Origin: Paraburkholderia atlantica
GTDB taxonomy: Bacteria > Pseudomonadota > Gammaproteobacteria > Burkholderiales > Burkholderiaceae
Assembly (NCBI RefSeq): GCF_009362785.1
Contig: NZ_WHNQ01000015.1
Coordinates: 1 to 64,000, forward strand
Direction: 5' to 3'
Length of the DNA: 64,000 nt
The first letter of the stretch is position 1. Each line of letters begins with the position of its first letter. The notes beneath the pieces are model-generated. The model was given only the letters and a program-made list of their open reading frames with translations. It searched no databases and had not been told where the DNA came from. Of this stretch, positions 54,776 to 62,762 are shown in pieces. A program made the position numbers and the translations under genes.

Positions 54776-54982
54776 ATGAGTGGCGGGAGTATTGCAAATA
54801 AAACAGCGGCCCCCAGGATCTATTGCAGCGAAAGCCAGAGAGCGTTGATTTGGGAGCGCTGGTGTAGAGGAGGGTTGTTGCAGCACATCGCCCAGCTATT
54901 TAACCACATGGAATTCTGGTGCAAACTGGAGGAATCCAACCCCACCTGCGCGACGCCGGCGATCGAGACGACAGGTGTCTAG
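54776..54982 (+). pseudogene. IS30-family transposase N-terminal remnant
   Basis: The frame contains PRIYCSESQRALIWERW and GGLLQHIAQLFN, the helix-turn-helix start of IS30-type transposases (SQKALMWERW...IAQLF). It loses the family match after about 50 residues and no DDE core follows. Confidence 0.55.
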
Positions 54983-55082
54983 ATGCCAGCCGAAGGTGAC
55001 CGGTGACACCAACAGACTGTCGTACAGGAGCGTCCGGCAGACCCAACATAAAGCAGCCTTGTTTAGTCACATACCGACAGTC

Positions 55083-55571
55083 ATGAATCGGCTCATGCTA
55101 TCTAATCCGACAATTGAACTACTCCTGCGCATGTCGCGCAGCGCCGCGCTTGTTGGCACGTGGCTGTTCTGCCCGACAATCCAGTCAGCAATGGCCACCG
55201 AAAAAGCGGAGGCCATGTACCAGCAATGTCGCAGCCAACAGTCGACTGCCCGACAGCGCGATTGCTATCCTGCCGTGCTCAGGCAGGCCGAAATCGAACT
55301 GGCGGCTGCCGGGAATGAGGCGCGGGCCGGCCTGGTGGAACTCGAAAGTGTCAGCGAGGGGAGCCGTGCTGTGCATCCCGTGCTTGCCTTTGACGAGGCT
55401 GCCCGCGCCTTCGGCGCGTTTCGGGATGCGGAGAGCAGACGTGTGCGAGCTTCGTATGGCTCAGGCAACGGCGGCGACCTTGCGGCGTACGCGACGTCCA
55501 TCGAAATGACCATCGCGCGCGCGAGGCAACTGGCCGGCGAAGCGGGGGCGCGCAGAGCAACGGGATACTGA
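55083..55571 (+). CDS. LprI/DUF1311-like secreted protein
   Basis: A 162-residue protein with a hydrophobic N-terminus (LVGTWLFCPTIQSAMA) that looks like a signal peptide, followed by a helical domain with paired cysteines (MYQQCRSQQSTARQRDCY) as in lysozyme-inhibitor LprI-like proteins. ATG 55083 is chosen; ATG 55131 would also give a signal peptide. Probably periplasmic. It sits between transposase remnants and an unrecognised protein. Confidence 0.6.
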   Translation: MNRLMLSNPTIELLLRMSRSAALVGTWLFCPTIQSAMATEKAEAMYQQCRSQQSTARQRDCYPAVLRQAEIELAAAGNEARAGLVELESVSEGSRAVHPVLAFDEAARAFGAFRDAESRRVRASYGSGNGGDLAAYATSIEMTIARARQLAGEAGARRATGY

Positions 55572-55649
55572 CGTACAACGTTCCGAATATCATTTTGCGG
55601 CGGTAATTTCTCGATTCGCGGCGTGGGACGCGTGCCCGGATCGGCCGAG

Positions 55650-55850
55650 CACTGTCGTCGCGGAAACTGCCATGACAATGCCATGGCCGAGAGTTTCTTC
55701 AGTGCGTTGAAGAAGGAGCGAATCAAATGGCATATCTATCCGAGCCCGGGCAATGGCCACCTCGGACGTATTCGATCACATTGAGATGTTCTATAACCCG
55801 ATTCGCCGACACGGTTTCGCCGGCGATTTATCGCCTGTAGGGTTTGAGCA
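55650..55850 (+). pseudogene. IS3-family transposase C-terminal remnant, frameshifted
   Basis: In one frame DNAMAESFFSALKKERIKWH gives the conserved end of an IS3 OrfB integrase core. After a frameshift near 55745 the next frame gives DHIEMFYNPIRRHGFAG and LSPVGFE, the last part of the same protein. No start or upstream core remains, so this is a fragment. Confidence 0.8.
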
Positions 55851-55938
55851 AGTGCCGGAGTTCCTTAAATCACCTCGCCCCCCGTTGCCAAGGGGCACAG
55901 GCTCTGCGATATTGAGCACCATTTCAATCGAGGGAAGC

Positions 55939-56994
55939 ATGGTCACTGCCAAGACAAAAGACAGGGGATTGCAGTTCCAGCACCTGGAGGCGCACATTGG
56001 TAACGTAGCCGCAGCCGTGAAGCAGCATGAGGCTGACCTGAAGGATGAATTGTCCAAAGTGGCGGCAGGAGGCGGGCAGCATGCCTATGCACGGCACGGC
56101 TGGCAGACGGGCTGGCAGGCGCAGATGGTGCGCGCGGTTGCGGGAAAAACTCCAGATCAAGCCTTTGATCCCTATGGCTGCAATCCCGAGATTCGTACCT
56201 GGGGTCGAGTCATGATCGCAGACCCCGCTGGTCTGGTGATCGGACACTACGGACTCGGTGCCGATGGTCGTCGCGTAGTGGCACCGGTTCAACCCACCTT
56301 CACGCCCCTGCCTGATACGGCAGCTCCCCCGAAGGGAGCATCCGCAGGTCACTTCATTTCGCCCATGGCCCAGCACCTGGCGATGACCTCCAGCAAGACC
56401 AAACTGAAGGCTTGGGGAGTTTGGACACGTGCGCAGCGGAAAAAGGGTACTTCGACAGCATTCCACGGCGTTCGGCGTGTTGCCTTGACAGTGAAAGGCC
56501 CCGGTCCCCTGCTTGGCTTGGGCTTCAATCTCCCTAAAACGGCAACGCCCCGATCCGAAGAAGAGGCCCGCTGGCTGCTGGAGGCATTCGAGCGACGCGC
56601 TACGTTCAAACAGGTGATGGATGGTTGTCCATTCAGCTCGGCGCAAGCGCGCAAATCTCTCCAGGTTGCCCTGGAAAGGCTGCACCACGGCTCTACGCAA
56701 GCGCTGCGATCGTCGAACCCCATCGCATTTCCCCAGCTATCCAGCTTGTTCGACGCTCTGGAACTCGAAGTCCAAGGCAGCTACGGTGTGCTCAGCGTCT
56801 GGGACCGCGTGGCATCTCCCAGTGGCTGGAGCCTCGTGACAGCTTATGCGACGGGCGGCCCAACGCTTACGGAACAGATTGAACTCAGCGTGGACGGGAG
56901 CAGCAAGCCTGACGGGGCCCTCACCGGCACGGTTTCCGACGGAGTGACGACGAAAACCGGCACCGTGAAAGACGGCAAAGTTATTTTGACCTGA
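55939..56994 (+). CDS. Unrecognised protein, possible polymorphic-toxin-like N-domain
   Basis: A 351-residue protein beginning MVTAKTKDRGLQFQHLE, with GAGG five bases before ATG 55939; in the same frame it continues upstream into the IS3 remnant, which is accidental fusion. Residues 45-70 (GGGQHAYARHGWQTGWQAQM, then VRAVAGKTPDQAF) recall the catalytic H...RHG pattern of secreted BECR-type nuclease toxins. The middle has AFERRATFKQVMDGCPFSSAQARKS; the end is a beta-rich tail (DGALTGTVSDGVTTKTGTVKDG). Family uncertain. Its upstream neighbour is a secreted LprI-like protein. Confidence 0.5.
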   Translation: MVTAKTKDRGLQFQHLEAHIGNVAAAVKQHEADLKDELSKVAAGGGQHAYARHGWQTGWQAQMVRAVAGKTPDQAFDPYGCNPEIRTWGRVMIADPAGLVIGHYGLGADGRRVVAPVQPTFTPLPDTAAPPKGASAGHFISPMAQHLAMTSSKTKLKAWGVWTRAQRKKGTSTAFHGVRRVALTVKGPGPLLGLGFNLPKTATPRSEEEARWLLEAFERRATFKQVMDGCPFSSAQARKSLQVALERLHHGSTQALRSSNPIAFPQLSSLFDALELEVQGSYGVLSVWDRVASPSGWSLVTAYATGGPTLTEQIELSVDGSSKPDGALTGTVSDGVTTKTGTVKDGKVILT

Positions 56995-57339
56995 CTGACC
57001 CCCGATGGTTTGAAGAGTGCCTTACCTACATGTCGGCGGATTCAGGCAAGTGCGTCCGGATCTCGCGTGACAGATGTTCAGGCAGTGGCTTGCGCGGTGC
57101 CTGCTCCGCGGCTGGTTCTATCCTCAATGAGATGTTTCCAAGAAAAGCTGTTATGCGGCAGCCGGAAGAGACGCGGCCAGGACGGCTCAAAGGCCGCCCG
57201 AGCCTGCCGCCGGTCGGCACGATGGCCTCGATCAGCGGAACGAGTTGGGTGACATCGTTACGATTGGCACCCGTCTCTATTGTTGCGCTACAGGTCCCGC
57301 GAAGAATCTCGCGGGACCATTGCCGCCAGGGAGCGAGAC
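56995..57339. mobile_element. IS5 and IS66 transposase debris
   Basis: On the minus strand 57170-57286 codes for NDVTQLVPLIEAI and GRPLSRPGRV, an IS5-type DDE transposase piece. 57029-57124 codes for PRKPLPEHLSREIRTHLPE, a piece of the IS66 TnpC protein. Both lack the rest of their genes. The hairpin at 57293-57318 lies beside them. Confidence 0.6.
57293..57318 (-). terminator. 10-bp perfect hairpin downstream of the TRAP binding protein gene
   Basis: GGTCCCGCGA pairs with TCGCGGGACC around AGAATC, 22 bp after the stop of the leftward dctP-type gene. There is no T-tract, but the position and strength suggest a terminator. Confidence 0.5.
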
Positions 57340-58332
57340 TTACTTGATCGCCTGGATCTCGTCGACGATCTGCTTCATCTCCGGGGTCTTTTCGTATTTC
57401 GCCCACACCGGCTGGGTCGCCTTCACGAACGCTGCACGGTCGATCTGAGCTGCCGGGATGATCGTTGCGCCACCTGCGGTGACGGTTTTCTGCGCCTCGG
57501 CTTCACGTGCGGTCCACAACTGCTGATACACCGGCACCGAGTCGGCCGCGGCCTTCTTGATGATCTGCTGCTCCTGCGGCGTCAGCGTGTCCCACACCTT
57601 CTTCGAGAACACCAGCACTTCCGGCGTCATCGTATGCTGGGTTTCCGAGTAGACCGTGGCGACTTCGAAGTGCTTGCCTTCTTCATAAGTCGGGAAGTTG
57701 TTTTCTGCGCTGTCCACGATGCCGGTCTTCAGGCCCGTGTACACCTCCGCGGTCGGCATCGGCGTCGGGATGCCACCCATCGCCTTGATTTCGTCGACAA
57801 CCAGCTCGGACGGCTGGACGCGGACCTTCAGGCCCTTCATGTCCGCCGGCGACTTGATCGCCTTCTTCGCATACATCGAGCGCGCGCCGCTTTCGTAGAA
57901 CGTCAAAGCGATCATGCCCTTCGCCGTGAACGCGTCGAGGATCTTCTGGCCTTCCGGGCCGTACATGACCTTGCGGAAATGGTCGATGTCACGGAACAGG
58001 AACGGCAGCGACGGGATCATGATTTCCGGCACGATCTCGGTGAATGAAGCACCGTTGGCTCGCGTCATGTCGAGTGCGCCGATGCGGACCTGGTCGATCG
58101 TGTCTTTCTCCGAGCCGAGTGCGCTGTTGCCGAACACCTTCACGGTGTCCTTGCCGTTGGTCGCCTTGCTGATTTCTTCGCCCATATGCTTCACCGCCAC
58201 ATTGGTCGGGAAGGTGTCGCCGTGCACCTCGGCAACGCGGAACACGCGCGCTTCAGCCGACATCGTGCTGAAGGCCAGCGCCGCAGCTGCGACGATCATC
58301 GAAACACGGGAAAAGGCAAACTTATTGTTCAT
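57340..58332 (-). CDS. TRAP transporter substrate-binding protein (DctP family), orphan
   Basis: A 330-residue periplasmic binding protein. The signal peptide is about 1-28 (SMIVAAAALAFSTMSAEA). DctP features: DTFPTNVAVKHMGEEI, GARSMYAKKAIKSPADMKGLKVRVQ, AEVYTGLKTGIVDSAENN. The conserved Arg in KGLKVRV binds a substrate carboxylate, so an organic acid is likely. ATG 58332 follows GGAGGAG. The DctQ and DctM membrane subunits are not in the window: it is flanked by IS debris downstream and a 460 bp empty stretch upstream. Confidence 0.92.
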   Translation of the reverse strand: MNNKFAFSRVSMIVAAAALAFSTMSAEARVFRVAEVHGDTFPTNVAVKHMGEEISKATNGKDTVKVFGNSALGSEKDTIDQVRIGALDMTRANGASFTEIVPEIMIPSLPFLFRDIDHFRKVMYGPEGQKILDAFTAKGMIALTFYESGARSMYAKKAIKSPADMKGLKVRVQPSELVVDEIKAMGGIPTPMPTAEVYTGLKTGIVDSAENNFPTYEEGKHFEVATVYSETQHTMTPEVLVFSKKVWDTLTPQEQQIIKKAAADSVPVYQQLWTAREAEAQKTVTAGGATIIPAAQIDRAAFVKATQPVWAKYEKTPEMKQIVDEIQAIK

Positions 58333-58794
58333 CGTGCGAAACTCCTCCGGTTGGGGGCTTGTAATTTGTCGGGTATTTTTCATGCGTCAACGCTAGACCG
58401 GTGCCGACCCGGCTGGAGCGGATTCGCCGCCCAGTTTGCGAAGCCCGATGACAGCGGGGCTGGACGGCGAAGTGGCGGGGCTGCAGCGCCGTGGGCCCAG
58501 GGCCAGGAGCCCGGCGCTAAACGTCCGGCGCATAGGGCGGCTAACATCAGGTAGCAGCTCAGCATTCATCGCTGCTGGCAATGCCGTGACCCGCTGCTTG
58601 CCGAGAGCGATCCAGCCCTAGGGCGGGTCTCCAACGAACGGCCCGGCCAGCAAACGCCCAGCCGTGCCGTCGCGCGGCTGAAGCGTCGCCCAAAACGACG
58701 CTCGCATAGCAAAGACACCGGTGCGGCTCCTGGAATCCGGGCGTCGTCTGTGGCTCAGAGCGATGGCCGTGTGGGTGCTCGAGGCGCCGCCCGC
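58333..58794. other. Intergenic region, about 460 bp
   Basis: Contains short frames on both strands, none recognised. It separates the orphan TRAP gene from the sugar ABC operon and could hold the dctP promoter. No remnant of dctQM is visible. Confidence 0.4.
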
Positions 58795-59814
58795 TCACTT
58801 TTTCCCATCAATCACGGCGACCACCTCGCCGCGCGTGTACTCCTTGTTCGCCAGCGCACCGGCCGGCGTCTTCGCGAGCACCGCATCGAGTTCTTCCGGC
58901 TTCACTTCGAGCACCGGCATCCGGATATCGTGCGGCACCTTCTTGCCGGCCAGAATCTGCTGCGTCACCCAGAACGCGAACGTCGACGCGCCGGGCGGAA
59001 TCGTCACCGACATAGTCTCGTAGCCGCTCTTCTTCTGATCGGCCCACCACGCGAGTTCTTCCTGACGGTTGCCGAGGATGATGATCGGCGTCGGCCGTCC
59101 CGCCGTCTTGATCGCCTGCGCGGCGCCGAAGCCGTCGCCGCCTTGGGTCACGACGCCGTCGATCTGCGGCAAGGTCGGCAGAATGCCCGCGACCTGCTTT
59201 TGCGCGACCGTCTGCGTCCAGTCGCCGTGGACCGAGCCGACGATCTTCAGCCCGGGATACTTCTTCAACTGCTCGACGACGCCCTGGTGAATCTCGTCGT
59301 CTACCGACACGCCCGCGAGTCCGCGGATCTCCAGCAGATTGCCCTTGCCGTTCAAACGCTTCGCAAGGTAATCGACCTGCATGCGGCCCATGCCCTGGAA
59401 GTCGACCGCGATTCGGTACGCGCAGGGCTCGGTCGCGATTCCGTCGAACGACACGACCGTCACGCCCGCGCCGCAAGCCTGCTTGATCACGCCATTGAGC
59501 GCGGTCGGCGAAACGGCGTCGACGACGATCGCCTTGTAGCCCTGCAAAACCAGGTTCTGGATCTGCTGGACCTGCTCGGTCGCCTGGCTTTCGGCAGTCG
59601 TGAAGCTCGGCGCGGACGCGACGATCTTCTGCTTGACTGCGGGGTCCGCGACGTTGGCCCAGCTCTTGAGCATCTGCTGGCGCCAGCTGTTGCCCGCGTA
59701 GTTGTTCGACAGCGCGAGCTTCTGCGACGAGGTGTCGCCCGTCGCGACCTGAGCCGAGGCACCCGCCGATGCCGCGGCGATGCACAGCGCCACGGCGATT
59801 GTCGTCATCTTCAT
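58795..59814 (-). CDS. Sugar ABC transporter periplasmic binding protein
   Basis: A 339-residue type 1 binding protein with a signal peptide (about 1-21, ALCIAAASAGASAQ). Motifs: KLALSNNYAGNSWRQQM, GYKAIVVDAVSPTALNGVI, GLAGVSVDDEIHQG. It resembles the ribose/xylose-type family. Two cysteines may form a disulfide (ACGAG; EPCAYR). Last gene of the leftward operon, 33 bp after the lactonase stop, with a CGGAGA ribosome binding site. The ligand is unknown. Confidence 0.92.
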   Translation of the reverse strand: MKMTTIAVALCIAAASAGASAQVATGDTSSQKLALSNNYAGNSWRQQMLKSWANVADPAVKQKIVASAPSFTTAESQATEQVQQIQNLVLQGYKAIVVDAVSPTALNGVIKQACGAGVTVVSFDGIATEPCAYRIAVDFQGMGRMQVDYLAKRLNGKGNLLEIRGLAGVSVDDEIHQGVVEQLKKYPGLKIVGSVHGDWTQTVAQKQVAGILPTLPQIDGVVTQGGDGFGAAQAIKTAGRPTPIIILGNRQEELAWWADQKKSGYETMSVTIPPGASTFAFWVTQQILAGKKVPHDIRMPVLEVKPEELDAVLAKTPAGALANKEYTRGEVVAVIDGKK

Positions 59815-59847
59815 TTTTGTCTCCGGTTGTTTTGATGGTGTAACGCT

Positions 59848-60756
59848 TCAACGCTCCGCGCCGCGCACCCCGACGTAAAGCGAATAAATCGACGAGGTCG
59901 CCGCGATGAACAAGCAATTCCGGTTGATGCCGCCGAACGTGAGGTTTGCGACTACCTCGGGAATCAGGATCTTACCGAGCAGCGTGCCGTCCGGCGCATA
60001 GCAGTGCACGCCGTCCTCCGCGCTGGTCCACACGTTGCCGTGCTCGTCGACGCGCATGCCGTCCGGAACGCCGCTTTTCATCCCGACCAGCACCCGTCCG
60101 TTGCGCAAACGTCCGCCGCCCGCCAGGTCGAACACACGGATATGACGCGGCGCGTCGTCGTCGTGCGACGCGGCGGAATCCGCGATATAGATCCGCGATT
60201 CGTCCGGCGAGAATGCGAGACCGTTCGGCTTCACGAACTCGTCGCTGACCAGTTCCACTCGTGCGCTGTCCGCCGACACGCGATACACGTTGCACCGGCC
60301 GATCTCGCTCTCAGCGCGATACCCTTCGTAGTCGCTCAAGATTCCGTAGTCCGGATCTGTGAACCAGATGTTGCCGCTCGAATCGACGACGACATCGTTC
60401 GGTGAATTGAGCCGCTTGCCTTCGTAGTGCGACGCGAGCACGGTCACGCTGCCGTCGTGTTCGGTGCGCGTCACGCGCCGCGTGCCGTGCTCGCAGGTGA
60501 CGAGCCGGCCTTCGCGGTCGCGCGTGTTGCCATTGCTGTAGTTCGACGGCGCGCGAAACACGCCGACGCCCATGCCCGGCGCCCAGCGCAGCATACGGTT
60601 GTTCGGTATGTCGCTCCAGACGAGCAGGTCGGTCGCCGGGAAATACACCGGTCCTTCGGCCCACAGGCTCTGATCGGTGACGCGCGTCAGGAACGCGTTG
60701 GGCTGAAGCAGCCGCCTGAAACGCGGGTCATGCACTTCGTAGTCGCTGGATTTCAT
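59848..60756 (-). CDS. SMP-30/gluconolactonase family lactonase
   Basis: A 302-residue six-bladed propeller hydrolase. Motifs: WAEGPVYFPATDLLVWSDIP, SPNDVVVDSSGNIWFTDPDYG, KPNGLAFSPDESRIYIADSA, GVPDGMRVDEHGNVWTSAEDGV (each quoted in part); the Glu, Asn and Asp that bind the metal are present. It probably hydrolyses an aldonolactone made from the imported sugar. ATG 60756 follows AGAGGGGAC; the frame to 60807 reaches into the permease tail. Confidence 0.9.
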   Translation of the reverse strand: MKSSDYEVHDPRFRRLLQPNAFLTRVTDQSLWAEGPVYFPATDLLVWSDIPNNRMLRWAPGMGVGVFRAPSNYSNGNTRDREGRLVTCEHGTRRVTRTEHDGSVTVLASHYEGKRLNSPNDVVVDSSGNIWFTDPDYGILSDYEGYRAESEIGRCNVYRVSADSARVELVSDEFVKPNGLAFSPDESRIYIADSAASHDDDAPRHIRVFDLAGGGRLRNGRVLVGMKSGVPDGMRVDEHGNVWTSAEDGVHCYAPDGTLLGKILIPEVVANLTFGGINRNCLFIAATSSIYSLYVGVRGAER

Positions 60757-60813
60757 GTCCCCTCTCGTTCTTTGTGTAGATTCGCAAAGCAGTTCATGCG
60801 GGTTCACGCGGCT

Positions 60814-61800
60814 TCACCGCGCGGTCTTTCCGCCGGCCGCGACCGTCACCGCGACGATCAGCACGCCGTAGACGATCGCGCGCACGCCGGCATCGGCGCC
60901 GAGCGCATTGAGCGCGGCGTTGGTGAGGTACAGGAACATCGACGCGCCCCACACGCCGACGATCGTCGCCTTGCCTCCGGCGACCAGCGTGCCGCCGATC
61001 ACGACCACGGCGATCGAGATCAGCATGTACTCGACACCCATGTCGAGCGACGCGCCGCCCGAACTCGCCGCGAGCAGCAGCGCGGTGAGCGCCGCGATCA
61101 TCGAGCACAACACGTACGCGACGCAGCGCGTGCGGTGCACGTCGACACCGGCGAGCCACGCGGCCCGCGCGTTCTGCCCGATCGCCGAAAGCCTGCGGCC
61201 ATACACCGCGCGATGCAACAGCACCGCGAGCGCCGCCGACAACGCGAGCGCAAAAAGCGCGATGTACGGCACGCCGACGAACCGGCCGGTCGCGAACGCG
61301 CCGAGCGCGGGCGGCGGCGGTGGCAGCTGCCGGCCTTGCGTGATCGCGATCGACTGGATGATGAAGCTCGAGGACAGCGTCGCGATGATCGGCGGAATGC
61401 GCAGCAGCCGGATCAGCACATAATTCGTGAGGCCCACCGCGACGCCGACGCCGAGCGCGGCTGCGACGCCGAGCGCGACGCGCGCGTCCGATCCGCCCAT
61501 CACGTGCATGCCGATCACGCCGGCGAGGGCGATCGTCGACGGCACCGAGAGGTCGATGTTGCCGACACCCGACGTGATCACGAGCATCTGCCCGAGACCG
61601 ACCAACACCATGAACACGCCGTACGTGAGCGCCGTTTGCGCGACATTGCTGGCGATGCCGAAGCCGAACACGCCGACGATGCCGAACCACACCAGCACCG
61701 CGCCGGCGAACGACCACGCCCACGGCGCCTGAAGGTCCCTCAAGCGCGTGAAGACGCCGTCGCCGGCACCGATCCCACTGTCCGAAGTCTGCGATTTCAT
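60814..61800 (-). CDS. Sugar ABC transporter permease (second)
   Basis: A 328-residue inner-membrane permease of the BPD_transp_2 (RbsC-like) family with about 8-10 helices. The signature stretch is LGQMLVITSGVGNIDLSVPS, followed by GGTLVAGGKATIVGVWGAS, a typical cytoplasmic and periplasmic loop pair of RbsC proteins. The start overlaps the upstream permease stop by 4 bp (61797-61800), so both are translated together. Confidence 0.9.
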   Translation of the reverse strand: MKSQTSDSGIGAGDGVFTRLRDLQAPWAWSFAGAVLVWFGIVGVFGFGIASNVAQTALTYGVFMVLVGLGQMLVITSGVGNIDLSVPSTIALAGVIGMHVMGGSDARVALGVAAALGVGVAVGLTNYVLIRLLRIPPIIATLSSSFIIQSIAITQGRQLPPPPPALGAFATGRFVGVPYIALFALALSAALAVLLHRAVYGRRLSAIGQNARAAWLAGVDVHRTRCVAYVLCSMIAALTALLLAASSGGASLDMGVEYMLISIAVVVIGGTLVAGGKATIVGVWGASMFLYLTNAALNALGADAGVRAIVYGVLIVAVTVAAGGKTAR

Positions 61801-62762
61801 TGACGCTCCCCGCGTTGAAGCAGCACGCGCAGCGACAGCACGATGATCAGAATCGCTCCTTGCATGCCGACCTGCCAGTCAGCCGAAATGTTCAGGAAGG
61901 CGAGGAACGATGCCGCAAGCGTCAGCGTTATCGCGCCGAGCACCGCACCGATCACCGACACGCGTCCGCCGATGAATTCGCCGCCGCCCAGGATCACCGC
62001 CGCGATCGACAGCAGCGTGTAGCGCAGCGCGAGATTCGCGTCGGCGGAGGTCGTGAGGCCGAGCAACGACAGCCCTGACAGCACGCCGAAGATGCCCGCG
62101 ATCCCATACAGCGTCGCCTTGCTGCGCACGAGCGACCAGCCGAAGCGGCGCATCGCGCGGGGATTGCCGCCGGCGCCGCGAATCCGCACGCCGGCCGAGG
62201 TACGCATAAGCAGCACATGGCCGATGATCGCGATCACCACCGACCAGACGATCGGCGCCGCGATCAACGGCGTCTGGTAGTTCATCGCGGTGCCGAGCCA
62301 GCCGGGGCTCGTGCCGCCAGGCGAAGGCAGCAGCACGATCGCGAGGCCGCTCCACACGAACGAAAGCCCGAGCGTCACGACGATCGACGGGATCTGCCGC
62401 AGCTCGATCAGCGCGCCGACGGCCGCATACGCCAGCACGCAGCCGACGAGCGCGAGCACGCCGAGCCATGGCTCTTTCGCGAGCAGCGTCGCGCCGATGC
62501 ACGCGACCAGACTCACGAACGAACCGATCGACAGGTCGAGATCGTTGACGGTGATGATCGCGAGCTGCGCGAGCGTCGCGAGCACGATCGGCACCGCGAG
62601 ATTGAGCAGCAGGCTGCTGCCGAAGTAGCTCATCACCGCAGGCTGCATGATCACGATCGGCACCAGCACCGCGATCAGCGAGATCGCCGGAAGCAGTGCG
62701 CGCAGGCGCGCCTGAGTGTTTTGGACAGTGAAGCGTTCGACTGTAAAGCGCGCGGGCGTCAT
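61797..62762 (-). CDS. Sugar ABC transporter permease (first)
   Basis: A 321-residue RbsC-like permease: TVNDLDLSIGSFVSLVACIG, IRLRG-like motif GVRIRGAGGNPRAMRRFG, and AVILGGGEFIGGRVSVIGAV. Together with the second permease it forms the membrane channel as a heterodimer. The ATG at 62762 overlaps the ATPase stop (62759-62761). The longer frame to 62870 lies inside the ATPase gene. Confidence 0.9.
   Translation of the reverse strand: MTPARFTVERFTVQNTQARLRALLPAISLIAVLVPIVIMQPAVMSYFGSSLLLNLAVPIVLATLAQLAIITVNDLDLSIGSFVSLVACIGATLLAKEPWLGVLALVGCVLAYAAVGALIELRQIPSIVVTLGLSFVWSGLAIVLLPSPGGTSPGWLGTAMNYQTPLIAAPIVWSVVIAIIGHVLLMRTSAGVRIRGAGGNPRAMRRFGWSLVRSKATLYGIAGIFGVLSGLSLLGLTTSADANLALRYTLLSIAAVILGGGEFIGGRVSVIGAVLGAITLTLAASFLAFLNISADWQVGMQGAILIIVLSLRVLLQRGERQ

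Noticed and set aside
60427..61803. Rightward open frame of 458 codons opposite the lactonase and permease genes
   Set aside because: Arg/His-rich repeat-like composition typical of antisense frames in GC-rich DNA; the minus-strand genes are clear.
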